Of a stretch of DNA of 64,000 nt, positions 48,850-60,142 are shown piece by piece. A program made the translations under genes and the position numbers. The stretch spans positions 1,868,311 to 1,932,310 of the forward strand of contig NW_023503584.1 of the NCBI RefSeq assembly GCF_014529535.1, given 5' to 3'. Under the pieces are notes generated by a model that was not told the origin of the DNA, did no database searches, and saw nothing but the letters and a program-made list of their open reading frames with translations. How positions within the stretch are numbered: position 1 is the first letter of the stretch; each line of letters starts with the position of its first letter. The stretch comes from Bradysia coprophila. Taxonomy: Eukaryota; Arthropoda; Insecta; Diptera; Sciaridae.

Positions 48850-51260
48850 ACGTTTTTTTTTGTCGTTGTTTTCTAGAACAGATGCGAGATTTCGTCCTCC
48901 CACTATCAGCGTGAAGTTCAGAATTATGTGGTTCAACATCTATGTTTCCAATAATTGCTTTAAACTATAATAATTGCAAGAAACATGTTATGATTACAGG
49001 TAACACTAAGAACGGTTCAAAATAAGATATAGTTCATATAGTCAAAATAGCAGCATTGGTTAAATCGCTGCTCGTCCAATTCTCAGGTTAATCATCAATG
49101 GGCACGGTTAGTACCCGGAAAAACGTAAGTTTAAAAAAAATATTCTCAACATTTACCAACATAGTTCGTTACAGTCTCTAAATATGTTTTTTGTCAACCC
49201 AAACATGTAGAAAATTCGTACAAAAGATACTTACGTTACTTAAGACAATCTAAGCTGACTTTTAAATGCAAAAATTCTAAACCTAAATTTGCGTACAGAG
49301 AAAAATTGCATTATTAGCAAGCATAACGTTAACTAAATTAATAAATTGAATAAAATATTGCGTAAGATAATAATAAAAAAGATCAGAAAACCGGCTAAAA
49401 CACATTATTATATGGAACATAACCTACGTTTAATTTCTTTTGTATGAAATTCAGACATTGATACGCACCTTGTACTCAAATGAGTAAAAAAAAACTCGTA
49501 TTTAAATTCGAAAAAACACTGAAAAAGAGAGAGAAAAAAATAATTATTTAATCGAACCGCTTCGAACCATATTTTGATCGAAATATATATATATCGAATA
49601 CATACATATTTATAGCATGTCATTGCCAATTCAGTGTGTGTATAACAGCAACAACAACCACGAAAAAAAAAAATGAATATCGCCTACAATATAATGCATT
49701 TCTATCAATTAATAGCTTAGCAACAGAAAACGCAAGCACAATGTAAAGATTGCAGCATTTGGTTGATTATATTGTCGTGTATTATTTTTCATTAATAATT
49801 ATTTAAATCGGGGCAATGAAACCGAATGTGCAGTTCATACAATATGTATATATAACTTGCAATGCATTTTTCGTCCGGTCCGTAGACTTTTTTTATTAAT
49901 TTTTTTTTTAAACTATACGTTTAAATTGCGACCATACAATTCTTCATTACACAGCAAACGAATTTTATGTATTTCATATACATTTTGTTAATACTATGCA
50001 CTGAGTTGCTGATTACATATTGAAATGGAAAATAAAAAAAAAATTATTTTATAAACATGATTTTCAATAAAGGCAATATAAATGTGTGCAAGGTATATAT
50101 ATGATGTGAATACTTGCAAAAGTTGCTTTTGACAATAATTTTATATAAATTAGATTTCTGTTAACAGTATTAACCTTTGGTATGTTTCATGCTTTTATGC
50201 GTTTTTTGTTTAGTCCACGGAATGTTTTTTTTCTGTCTTCTCTCTTTTCAAAAATTTGCATTAAAAAAAAAATATCGCGCACTGGTGTGGTTCGCTTTTA
50301 TCATTTTGGTAAAATGGCAATTTAAAAAAAAAAATATTTTATTGCAAAAAACAATATTTTTTTTAATTACATAGATAGATCGATTGTATCTACCTACCCG
50401 AAATAATAATAAATGTTTGGAAAGGAATACACACACACACCACCTAAAGCAAACGAATTTTGTTATTTTTCTGAAATTATATTTTCATGTACCTAAATAT
50501 GCATTATCGCGCGCCTTTCGTATATATACGATTTTTGCTGAATTGACATAGAAAATCGCTAGCTGATATAACATTTCAATTTCAAGCAAAAATTGTTTAT
50601 AATTTTGGATCATTTGCATTAGATTTGAAATTTAAAAAAAGTGGACGCAAATAATTCGCATACATAAATGTATAGGCACCACAGGTTATAAAATCTAATC
50701 GAGTTTATTTTGTCTGTTTTTAACGAACAATAATCAAACAAAGTCGTTGAAGTCACAATGCGTTTGTGTTCGTTGTTGTTTTTTGATAAAATGCTTATTT
50801 TTACACCATTATAGGCATAGAAGTGACTGTATGATGCATACATATATAGCTTAATTAGCTTAAGCCACAGTATCTCTATCGAACAGGTCTTGAGTTCAGT
50901 ACAAAAGATTTAATTTAATTCAATTATCTTGATGTATCTGGTACTCCATGGCCGTACGTTAAGTTGGTGCCATTTGATTGGCTCAATCAAAACCAGTTCT
51001 TTGTTTCATATCAACTAATTTTTAGATAACTGTCGCCACTAGAAATGAATATTAAAAAAAAAAAATCCGAAGTGCAGGATTGCAAGAAAAAAATTGAAAA
51101 TTTAACGAACGATAAGGGTTTAGGCAGTAGGTAGGCACAATTTCCTTCAGCTGTTTCGTAAAATTCTTAAAAAATTGAAAAACTTTTTTTATTGTATTCT
51201 AAGGTTTTTATGTAATTTGTCTGAGTCTGAAATAAACATACATAGGCAAAAATGGAACTT
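48850..51260. other. Intergenic, no gene seen
   Basis: Very AT-rich with homopolymer and (TA)n runs (49585-49595, 50095-50101) and an (AC)n run at 50429-50441. No exon or element can be supported. Confidence 0.5.
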
Positions 51261-51261
51261 C

Positions 51262-51395
51262 CAATTATATTCATCTGTTATCGACAACGGCGTTAAAGAA
51301 ATAACTACGATGAGTCTCGCAAGTGGTTTTTTATATAGCAAAATTTATGTTAAGAGTTGTGAAGTAGAAGATTTTGCGCGTCAAATTCACAGTTT
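51262..51395 (+). repeat. Partial copy of the GAAGTA-AAGATTT family
   Basis: TTCATCTGTTATCGACAACG, then TTATATAGCAAAATTTATG, then GTGAAGTAGAAGATTTTGCG. Confidence 0.5.
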
Positions 51396-52004
51396 CAACA
51401 GTGGCAGTTTCAACAAAATATGTAGCAAAATTTTTCGATTTTACGCTCACCTTCAAAGGTTAATTGAGAAAATCTGGTGACACAGTTATGAAATTCCAAT
51501 CCATAATCAACAAAACTTTCTCAATGTGCACTAACAGATGATGAGACTGTTTCATATACAAAAGTATTAGATAAGGAATGTAAAACTGCGAACTATGCAT
51601 CGTCGTCACTCTGTAACCCTCTAGTTCAAAGTACGCATAATTCTTGTCTATAATTTCAGGGTCTTCCTGTTTTATCAATACACTCAATTTTATCAATTTG
51701 AGCCTGTGATAAGTTAACGAACCATCGCAATAGAAGCCACGTTAGACGTTGAATTTGAAGATTACGAAGGGAAAACTTTTCAATAAATTTTTTGTATGTC
51801 AAGTTTAAAAGTTGTAATAGACTCGACGCTCATTAGGAACACAAATACGAAGAAACAAATTCCTATTTAGCAGAAATGAAAAAAGTTTTTCTGCTTATAA
51901 GAGAGAACTGAGCGGAATTTACGCTTGTTATTTCAGAACGGTGACATTAAATTTGTACATTTCTGCGAAACAGTCTCGTTTCAAATGGGACTACCCAGGG
52001 ACTA

Positions 52005-52135
52005 TTTTAGGGAAAATTAAGGAAAATATGGAAAATAAGGGAAGATCGGAGAAATTCAGCAAAATAAGGAAAAATAAGGAAAATTGGGGAAAACAGGAAT
52101 ATTAGGGAAAATGTGAAAATCTGGAATCTGGAAAA
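52005..52135. repeat. GGAAAAT-rich low-complexity tract
   Basis: Irregular repetition of AAGGAAAATA / AGGGAAAAT just upstream of the reverse transcriptase relic. A similar tract lies near 57615-57735. Confidence 0.5.
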
Positions 52136-52149
52136 TCTGCATATATACG

Positions 52150-52420
52150 AAACCCGCTAAATTCGACCAAGCTGCTTTTGAAAGTAGATGTCCGTAATGC
52201 GTTCAACAGTGTGGAGAGGGATGTTATGTTGGTTGAAATAAAAAACAGTGCGGAGCTGTACCACTCACCACCATCGTCAATGTTATCTAAAACCAACGTT
52301 CCTGTCATTTGGTAACAAGGTAATTTCATCACAGGTGGGAGCCCAACAAGATGATCCAGCAGGCCCATTAATTTTTAGCCTAACAATACATCCATTGATT
52401 CTTCAATTGCCTTCCGATCT
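52150..52420 (+). pseudogene. Non-LTR retrotransposon reverse transcriptase, part 1 (motifs A and B)
   Basis: Frames around 52167-52260 read KVDVRNAFNSVERD, the RT region containing the first catalytic aspartate. After a frameshift, 52300-52420 reads ISSQVGAQQDDPAGPLIFSL, equivalent to the QGDP-type motif B region. The piece stops at CTTCCGATCTG, where a transposon interrupts it, and resumes at 53421. The expected upstream endonuclease is not visible, so the element is 5'-truncated as well as frameshifted. Confidence 0.75.
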
Positions 52421-53420
52421 GCAGAGTTCCCACTCCTCCTAAAATTCATAAAATTCATAAAATGGACCAAATCCTCCTAAAATCTCCTAAAATCTTCTAA
52501 AACTCCTAAAATTCCTAAAATGAGCTCATACTCTCGAAGAAATTTTTTAATAATACTGAAAAACTAAAAACGGTAAAAACAGCAAAATTATGCGGCAATG
52601 AATTTGAACTTCTGTATGAACCTGACTCAACTTGCGAAAACACTCCTTTCTTTGAGTCATGCAAATAGCGATCCTGAACGTGGATTTAGCGAAAATAACT
52701 ACATTATCGAGGATCGCAGTTTGTTAGAAGATGCGACTATCGTGTCACTTCGAACGTTTAAGGACACATTGAATAATATAAACGTCGCTGACTTCCTAAT
52801 GAATCGACGTATTTTCCAGATGTGCTCCAATGTACTTTACTTTTCTCGAACAACAAAAAGTCGAGAAGGTACTTCTTCTTAAGAATAAAGAGGCGGAAGA
52901 TAATCTCAATAAAGCATCTTCACAAAAAAAAAAATCGAGTTCAGAAAAACTTTCCGATATCGAGAAATCTCTCCAGATCCAGTAGAAAAAAACTTTTTAG
53001 TGCACAAGAGCTGATAAATGATGGAAACAAAATTATGGTGAATCTTGTTAATTCGAAAGGCAAGAAAAACCTGATAAAGGATCAGTTGCTGGCTAGTCGA
53101 GACTGGCGTCAGAAAAGAGGAAATCATAAAAGTTTCAATTATTAAAGGAAAAACATAAGGAAAAATATGTTTTGACAAAAAAAAACTTTTTGTCAATTTT
53201 ATTAAACATTTTTAGTATTTTACGAAGTGTATGAGAAACAGAGAAACAGAGCAAAAATTCCTCCGGAAATTACTTATACAACCTTTACCACATTTAAAAA
53301 AATTCCTCCTAAAATTCTCCTAAAATTACCTTCCAAATCTCCTAAAATACTCCTAAAATTGCCTTTAAAATTTCCTACAATTCCTAATTTTAGGAGCTTT
53401 CCTAAGCCGTGGGAACTCTG
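52421..53420. mobile_element. hAT-like transposon inserted in the reverse transcriptase, 1.0 kb
   Basis: Inverted ends CAGAGTTCCCAC / GTGGGAACTCTG are flanked by GATCTG on both sides (52415-52420, 53421-53426). Six bases match exactly, whereas hAT would predict eight, so two may have mutated. CTCCTAAAAT-type repeats lie just inside both ends (52431-52525, 53268-53395). The interior carries a broken ORF with hAT C-terminal features. Skipping this segment restores continuity of the RT reading around the YxDD box. Confidence 0.75.
52598..53145 (+). pseudogene. Degraded hAT-type C-terminal (dimerisation-like) protein fragment
   Basis: The first ORF (52598-52882) contains LSHANSDPERGFSENN followed by RSLLEDATIVSLRTFKD, the pattern of the hAT transposase C-terminal region (S-NA-ERGFS-N and T---LR--KD). 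Downstream, Lys- and Glu-rich coiled-coil sequence is split over two or three frames (NKEAEDNLNKASS; AQELINDGNKIM). The catalytic N-terminal part is absent. Frameshifts and a stop at the Q-I-Q-stop site show it is dead. Confidence 0.7.
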
Positions 53421-53510
53421 GATCTGAACATTTGGTACTTGTAGTACTTGAACGACGGAACGATCGGTAACACACCCGACATTGTACTGGCTAATCTAGC
53501 ATAATCTAGC
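53421..53510 (+). pseudogene. Reverse transcriptase part 2, damaged YxDD box
   Basis: Reads DLNIWYL, then a 9-bp insertion/duplication (TAGTACTTG) with a stop, then NDGTIGNTPDIVLANL. The expected YLDDGT catalytic motif is therefore both interrupted and changed from Asp to Asn. This continues the RT frame from 52420. Confidence 0.75.
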
Positions 53511-53779
53511 AATTATCGATACCATCGATTTTAGGCAATTGCCGAAGACAACTAAAAAGTTTTTTTTCCATATCAATGACAATTTATTAAATATTTGCGA
53601 CAAAAAAGACTGCTCACAATAGTGGCGCAGCCACTAAAAAGTACTATTATTGAAAATCGTTGTTGCCGAACACTATAACATTCAGAAAATTAAAAAACGA
53701 ATCGATGTTTTTGAACGACATTCAACAGGGCTGGTACAAAAATCAAAATTGTTGTAAGCAGCGACAATAAAAATTACAC
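53511..53779. other. Unassigned stretch inside the retroelement relic
   Basis: No RT similarity can be read here, although RT sequence precedes and follows it. It may hold a further, undelimited insertion; no inverted repeat or TSD is obvious. Confidence 0.35.
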
Positions 53780-54142
53780 TAGGCCTGTTCATTTTAGAGA
53801 AATAGTCTCAAATTTATCTGGCATGGTGTTTATCTGGTCCGGAAGGCTAAAATATTTGACCCGTATTTTTTTTGGAATTTTAAAAAATAGTTTAGATCTG
53901 GGGAGCGAAGCATTTGTTCAAATGTATGAATGCGTTGGTTAGAAGAGTAAAATAGATATACAACATCATTCTCCTCTCTTCTAACCAACGCTTTCGTACA
54001 TTTGAACAAATGCTTCGCTCCCCAGATCTAAACTATTTTTTAAAATTCCAAAAAAATACGTTTCAAATATTTTAGCCTTCCGGACCAGATAAACACCATG
54101 CCAGATAAATTTAGGACTATTTCTCTAAAATGAACAGGCCTA
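53780..54142. mobile_element. hAT-type foldback MITE, 363 bp
   Basis: Arms of about 160 bp start TAGGCCTGTTCATTTTAGAG and are near-exact mirrors. The 8-bp flanks AATTACAC (53772-53779) and AGTTACAC (54143-54150) match at 7 of 8. The arms contain GGGAGCGAAGCATTTG. Inserted within the retrotransposon relic. Confidence 0.8.
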
Positions 54143-54377
54143 AGTTACACCCCTGTGATTTGGATATGAAATCGGCCCTGGAGAAAATAACCAATGTTCA
54201 GTTAAATCACTCTCAATGGGTGCAGTCGAGCATGCCAGTCAACTTAGGCGGATTAGGTATTTGCTCATTGTCGCTACCAGCTTCCTTGTCATCGATATAT
54301 TGGGTCAACCGGATTACCACACTCGACTGAAGCAACTGAACTTACAATCACTCGAAACGCGTCGACTACAGTTCGAT
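54143..54377 (+). pseudogene. Reverse transcriptase relic part 3 (C-terminal region)
   Basis: Reads ALEKITNVQLNHSQWVQSSM then PVNLGGLGICSLSLPASL, the post-catalytic PxxxGGLGxR-type region of this non-LTR lineage. It runs up to ETRRLQFD, where the 1.26-kb hAT-type element interrupts it. Confidence 0.7.
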
Positions 54378-55633
54378 TAGGGAATGCAATCCCGGACCGT
54401 TTTTACAAAACCGGGATTCGGGATTTGATTCAGTATCAATACCAGGAATACCGGTATTTTCGGGATTGGAAAGAAAAATCGAAATGACTTATTTCTTGAT
54501 AAAAATTTGGATTTCTAAGAAGAAATTTTAAAAAGCAGAATTCAAAAAACTTATCGTCGTTTTGTTTGAAACTTTACAATGTAGTCTGTACTCTGGGTCC
54601 TGTAGTCAGGGTGGTTTTACAAGACGGGCTGTGTGCAATATTATGAAACTACATGAGTTTTCAAAAGCCAAGACATTTTCGTTTCAACTTACACAAATGT
54701 TAAGTCTAACATTGCTAATTATTAGATTTTCTTTGATTAGTAACTTATGCAAGATAAATGAAAAGTTAGAAATATGCCAGTGAAGAAAGTAAAGAATTTT
54801 TTGAATTTAAAAAATTTTTTGGCCTATTAGTATAAAATTTTTATTTTCTTTCTAAATCCCAAAAGGATCACAGCAAATTTCCTCCTAACTACGGACTTGA
54901 CAAATTCTTAAATTTAACGTACAAACCTTAATATACTCATTTCTAATGACATTAGCAACGTCAATTTTCTCTCTGAAAAACGCTCAAAGAAAGCACAAGT
55001 GTTGCACCGTCTCACCGTTAAATCTTGAACGACACAAATAACCGCAATCAGAAAAAGCCATCTCTACTCTACTTTACTCAACTCTACGCTAGTCGGTTTG
55101 ATGAGTAGTTTACACTCATGAATATGTATGAACATTAAATCATGTACATTAAGACCATTTCATGATGCGACTTTTTTAAAAAGTGATTCAGTATCTCTGG
55201 ACTTTATTCCGATGTTTGTATAAGATTCTCAGGACAGAAGGCGTGAATCAATCCTTGTGTAGGCAAATACCTGGAACCTTATCTATTGATATGTACAACA
55301 TCTGCTCGCTTAAATGTATGTAGCCATGCCAAATCAAAGCTCAGGCACCTTATGATGCGTTGTAAACGCGTAGTTAACACGTTGTCATTTTGTCATATGC
55401 TTTTGATCACTAGATTCTCACCATTTTCGATAAAATTGAACTCCTGTCTAATCATCAAAAGCTGTTGCCATACGAAATCGCTTTGTAAATGCTAAAAATC
55501 CGACTAAAAATTTTCAATTTATTTAATTTTAATCTTTCGGGATAAATCCCGGTATTTTTTGGTGAAAACCGGTTTTCGGTACTGGAGTTTTCCGGGATTA
55601 GTACCGGGATTAATCCCGAGATTGCATTCCCTA
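54378..55633. mobile_element. hAT-type element, 1256 bp, non-autonomous
   Basis: Inverted ends TAGGGAATGCAATCCCGG / CCCGAGATTGCATTCCCTA with exact 8-bp duplications AGTTCGAT (54370-54377, 55634-55641). Sub-terminal zones carry many CCGGGATT / AATCCCGG / CCGGTATT motifs, probable transposase-binding repeats. No transposase ORF is seen in the AT-rich interior. Its removal with one TSD rejoins an open RT-family reading (RRLQFD-EFLLHKLVHG). Confidence 0.9.
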
Positions 55634-56056
55634 AGTTCGATGAATTTTTGCTCCATAAACTGGTTCACGGTAACATCGTCTCAACCCTGAGCTTTGCACT
55701 CAACTTTAATCGCCCATCTTGAGTCACCAGCAACCAGCAAACTTTTTACCTACCGTTCAACAAAAAATCAAACATTCAGCGCAATTCCCCTATGTATAGA
55801 CTTCAGAGCAACCACAATGAATACTATTCTTCGATTGACATACCGAGTTAAGTCTCTCTATAAGATTTAAGAGTTACAGTTTGATCAATGGATGTAAGAT
55901 CTTTTTCTCTTTAATTTGTTCTTTTCTTTGATTTTCGCTTTAATCTCCTTTTGAGACTATGAATTTAATGATTTAATAACGACAACTTATACGTAAATTA
56001 ACGGTTAATATGTAATTATGGTAGTGGCCTGTATATTAATCGGAATAAACAAACAA
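55634..56056 (+). pseudogene. Retrotransposon relic part 4: C-terminus, 3' UTR and tail
   Basis: Continues FDEFLLHKLVHGNIVSTL with later stops, typical of the last segment of non-LTR ORF2 proteins. It ends in GGAATAAACAAACAAACAAA at 56040-56056, a short simple-repeat tail as found at non-LTR 3' ends. Confidence 0.65.
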
Positions 56057-56205
56057 ACAAATATGGTCCTTTATATGTACAATAGTAAAATGCATGCTAA
56101 AAAATTGAAGTACAAGATTTGAAATCAACAGGTTAAAAATACGTTGATCGATGGAAGTAATAGATTCGACACTGGTCGCTTGCGGTCTGTAACAAGTTAA
56201 TTCTG
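56057..56205 (+). repeat. GAAGTA-AAGATTT family copy, 5' part missing
   Basis: Starts at ATATGGTCCTTTATATG directly after the retrotransposon tail and continues through TTGAAGTACAAGATTTG, GATCGATGGAAGTAATAG and GTCTGTAACAAGTTAA. The abrupt start suggests the retroelement inserted into this copy. Confidence 0.6.
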
Positions 56206-57823
56206 ATAATTTCGATGTCTATCGAAAGTGCTTACTCACAAAATGCAAACCAATTGAGCTAAACGTCTTCATTACTCATTTCAATATCATTGTTTACCGG
56301 ACAATATTACCTAATACAATCTAATTATTCAATGTCTCTATCTATCACGTCGGCAAACGACTTGATGTCGCATGTCGATACAATTTATTTTTCGGTGCGG
56401 TTTTTGTTTATTTTCATAACGCGACTTTGCTTACGCATTTTCCAGAAATATCTACGAACAATACACTGACAAACGTGCAAATGTTTACGTTTATCCATTC
56501 ATTTCAGTTGAACATGAGTAAGTTTGATTTCATCAACCAGTAGCCCCTATACACATTTATAAACATTGTGGGAGTATTTGAGCAGATCTATGATTTTCTT
56601 TGAATTATAGCTTATCAATCTACATATAACACATTCGCTTAGACGCATTGTAATAACTAACATTCAGTTATGTGTGACTAAAGATAACGACAGAACATGA
56701 TCCAGGCACGAAAATTTTCACTTTCTTTTTATGATGAAAAGTTTTATATGTTTTACGTCATCAATGTTTGGATGGCTTGCGTGACGTATACCGGTTTAGA
56801 TGACGATTTTGCGTACGTTTGTTCTTTGTTAGAATCTATAGATTAATACCAAGCGGTTTATATGTGTGGAAAGCAACCAGAACTTTCACAACAAATCAAT
56901 GAAATGTTTGGATTGTGAGCAAAACATTGCGACGTAGAGCAATATGGTTTACTATATCGAGTTCGAACGAGACGATTGGCGAAAAGAAAAAGTTTTTTAA
57001 AAGAAATTGTGTCTATAATGTGCAACTTACCTCACATTGGTGTTCAATAAGAACGTATTGACTTCGTCACATATCCCCGCTAGGTAGCAAATCAATATGC
57101 TTCTGAGCCAACTTATTCGTCTTCTTGTATATCACACACTATAAGATCGTACGAAAACTAAGGGGAAGCAATTTGTCGAGCTCACACACAACATTTATTA
57201 TTTAACAAAGTAAATTGTCTAGACAGAAGAATATTTTTACAGGGATCCAACAAATTGTATTATGCCGTCCTTGATTGAATTATATCATGCCGAAAGAACC
57301 AAAGTATGCAATAGAAACAGCTTCTAATTCCTTGGAGCATAAAGATTTTTTTTTTAAACGAACAGTTCTCTTTGTACGCTAGAGTTTACGTTGATGTGGA
57401 AATGTAAAATTTTCAGTTATATTCTGAGATATTTTGCGTGGAGGTAAATTACAGGTTCCTTTCGTCGATATAATTTGCTTAGAATTCAAACGCAAATGAT
57501 GATTCAATATAGAATATGAGGAAAGTTTGTTAATCTGTCGCAACCAAACACCTCCCATCTGTCTTCGGTTGCGTAACTGAATAAATATTGAAATACCTAA
57601 TGAACCGTAAAACGTATTGCCATATTTTCCCAAAAATTTCTTCATTTTCCCCACAACAATGACTCTTTTTTTCAACAAAAAGAAAGGGAAAATATTCTGT
57701 GAAAATATGAGAAAATTTGGGAAAACATTTTCACAAAAATAGTTCCTAGTAATACCCATTCAGGGATGTGGACCATTCATAAATGACGTAAATCTTTTCG
57801 GTGCTCTCATCAAAACTAAGTCC
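56206..57823. other. Intergenic, no gene seen
   Basis: The longest ORF (minus, 57379-57759) is low-complexity and unrecognised, overlapping a GGGAAAAT-rich tract near 57615-57735. Confidence 0.5.
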
Positions 57824-57825
57824 TA

Positions 57826-57949
57826 CAGTGAACGACATCTCAAATGTCTCACTGTCATTTTTTTCAGAGAATGTCATTGTGAATTTGCAATGACACAATA
57901 AAATTCTCAGAAAAATTTGACAGTGAGACATTTGAGTTGTCGTTCACTG
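57826..57949. mobile_element. Tc1/mariner-type MITE, 124 bp
   Basis: Ends CAGTGAACGACATCTCAAAT and its mirror, nearly perfect over 32 bp, each flanked by TA (57824-57825, 57950-57951). The CAGT start and TA duplication are typical of Tc1/mariner-mobilised MITEs. Confidence 0.85.
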
Positions 57950-58322
57950 TAAAAACTCAATCAAAAATACGCTCTCAGTAAAGTGAAAGCAATACCCTGG
58001 GGGTGTATTCTAGAGCGTAGTTTCAACTCTATTTGACCAGCGAGTTATTTAAGATTGAATTTTGATGACAGCACTAAAAAAGCGTTACTTAATTTATGAA
58101 TGACCTATAACCTTTATGGATTACTTCGCTCACTATTAATAGCTATTACCTCGCTAGTATTTGACTTGCATTCGTCTAAGTAGTTCGTAGCGTACCATGA
58201 TAGAGTTCAAGGTTCTGAGAGAACATGTTAGGAGACTTCTGAGTTGATCGCGAAGGCGATGTAATCAAAAAAAAATTTTGGCGTTAACTAAGTTTGTGAA
58301 ATTTATATGACGAATTCAACCA

Positions 58323-58540
58323 CAGCTCTGCTACTAGCATGAACATAAGAAATATTCGGAGGCTAATGCAATCAAAATAGGCCTTGCATTTTCTCGTACA
58401 GATAGGAGTCATGATTTCTTGGTGTGAGTAAAAACACACAACACATGCAATCGTACACGCATACATATTTAAAAATTTGGAGGCTTTTTGACGTTAAAAA
58501 AATGAGTGTTCGTGCTAGAAACAGTTCTATGATTCGACTA
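58323..58540. mobile_element. Inverted-repeat element, ACTGCTCCTAGCAT family, diverged copy 3
   Basis: CACAGCTCTGCTACTAGCAT at the left and GTGCTAGAAACAGTTCTATG at the right are imperfect mirrors. The interior AAAATTTGGAGGCTTTTTGA matches the copy at 6008-6180. Confidence 0.45.
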
Positions 58541-59218
58541 TATTTGTCTTCAAGTTGACTTTTCACACGATATGTAATGAGTGCGTTTAACAAATTTGAT
58601 GTCACTCGCCTTCGTGAGTGTCTTACCGTCTTAACCTGTTCTTTCATAACCTTGGTCTAATTCACTCAGAGCCAAGTCTGATGGTGTAGATGTGAAATAA
58701 AACTAACGTCTTACCTGCCGATTTACTTCCTTTCATTAATATGCTGTTATCGTTCACGTAGTGATAAAATTCACACGATGTGTGTGTATTGTCACTGACG
58801 CTAAAGTAAAAAAGATTATCCTAAGCAGCCTTTATAATGAATATACAAGAAAAATTATATTCCTAGACATTGTAGCATTTTCCTTCGATACAATACCTCA
58901 CCATGCTCCGTAGTCTATACTTGACGTCCACTGATACTCGTGCAAGCTCTCGTTAAACTTACACGCACCTATAAAAATTTTGTCCAGCTCAGCTGTAGTC
59001 GTTGTACGAATGTACTGTACAAATTCGGGACAAGTACATTATGTTAACGTAGCAGTAATATTTACAGTACAGCTGTATCAATGTACAGTTGGGCGAACAT
59101 TGGTTGTCTCATCGAAAAATAAAAGTTGTACAGAAAATATTATTCAGAGTTCATAAATTTTCATCTTTAAACGATTTAGTACGTTTATTTACGTCAACTT
59201 ATTTAAAAAAAAAAAAAA

Positions 59219-59285
59219 ACTGCCGTCCGTGCGATTCGAACTCGGGACCTCCGACACTCCAGTCCACCACCTTACCCATGTCCCA
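59219..59285 (-). other. tRNA-like SINE head
   Basis: The minus strand has an A-box-like TGGGTAAGGTGGTGGA and a strong B-box-like GAGTTCGAATC in tRNA spacing. The anticodon arm pairs poorly (3 bp) and the acceptor stem is not convincing. Read as a tRNA-derived relic, not a working tRNA gene. Confidence 0.45.
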
Positions 59286-60142
59286 ACTCAGTACTTGTGT
59301 TTGGAAGACATTATGGGAAAGCTATCTTATAACATCGTACGTCTCCACTGTACTGTCTTGCTGAACATTAATGTTCAGTTGATCAGTATTGTGAAATTGA
59401 ACTTTAAAAGTTCTCGTATTTTAATACTGTTGTGTGGTAATGTAATTTCCAAATGTTCAAGAAGGAAGTTTTTTTTCTGTAAATTATTTGTTAGGAAATT
59501 GTAAGACTTAAGTCTTCTTCTCCTATTCTATAATTCTAAGAATAAATATTTTGAAAGAAAAAGTTAAGTTTCCGGCAGATGGGCTTTTGTCACATGTTAT
59601 TTAGACACCCAACAGTCTGACAGAAGCTTATTAAAATTAAGGGTAGCAACATAGTCAATTTTACTAATACGTCATTACTGTCTCGCTCAAAAGCGGTTAA
59701 AACGCAACTAGTACTACACATGTGTACGTCAAATTTGTTATCCTTTGTTTGCAGACTTCAGTTTTTTCATTTCATGATTTTGTATGTGAATGAAAACTAA
59801 AAGTGAGAAATTTTTCTTAGGAAAAGCTGTTTATTCATTTTTTTTAGCAAACTGTTTGAAAATGTGTTAAGAATCGATTGCGTGGATTTACTTAATCAGT
59901 GCCCTTTTCTCACAAGCATCGAGGCTGAGTTCTTTCGCCGGCTACATTTATGACAAAATACGTGGAATAACGTGTCCTCCTTAAGTGCTAACTTTCGAAC
60001 AGAAGAGAAAGATTGATATTTACGAATGTCAAAAAATAGGTTTATAGTGTAACAAAATCATTTACCAAGTCATTTATTAAAAAAATTTCTTGAGCCTTCA
60101 TTATTCAAATACGTTATTATTCAAAACTTGAATTTCTGAATT

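Noticed and set aside
57379..57759. 126-codon minus-strand ORF
   Set aside because: Covers a GGGAAAAT low-complexity tract and has no recognisable features.
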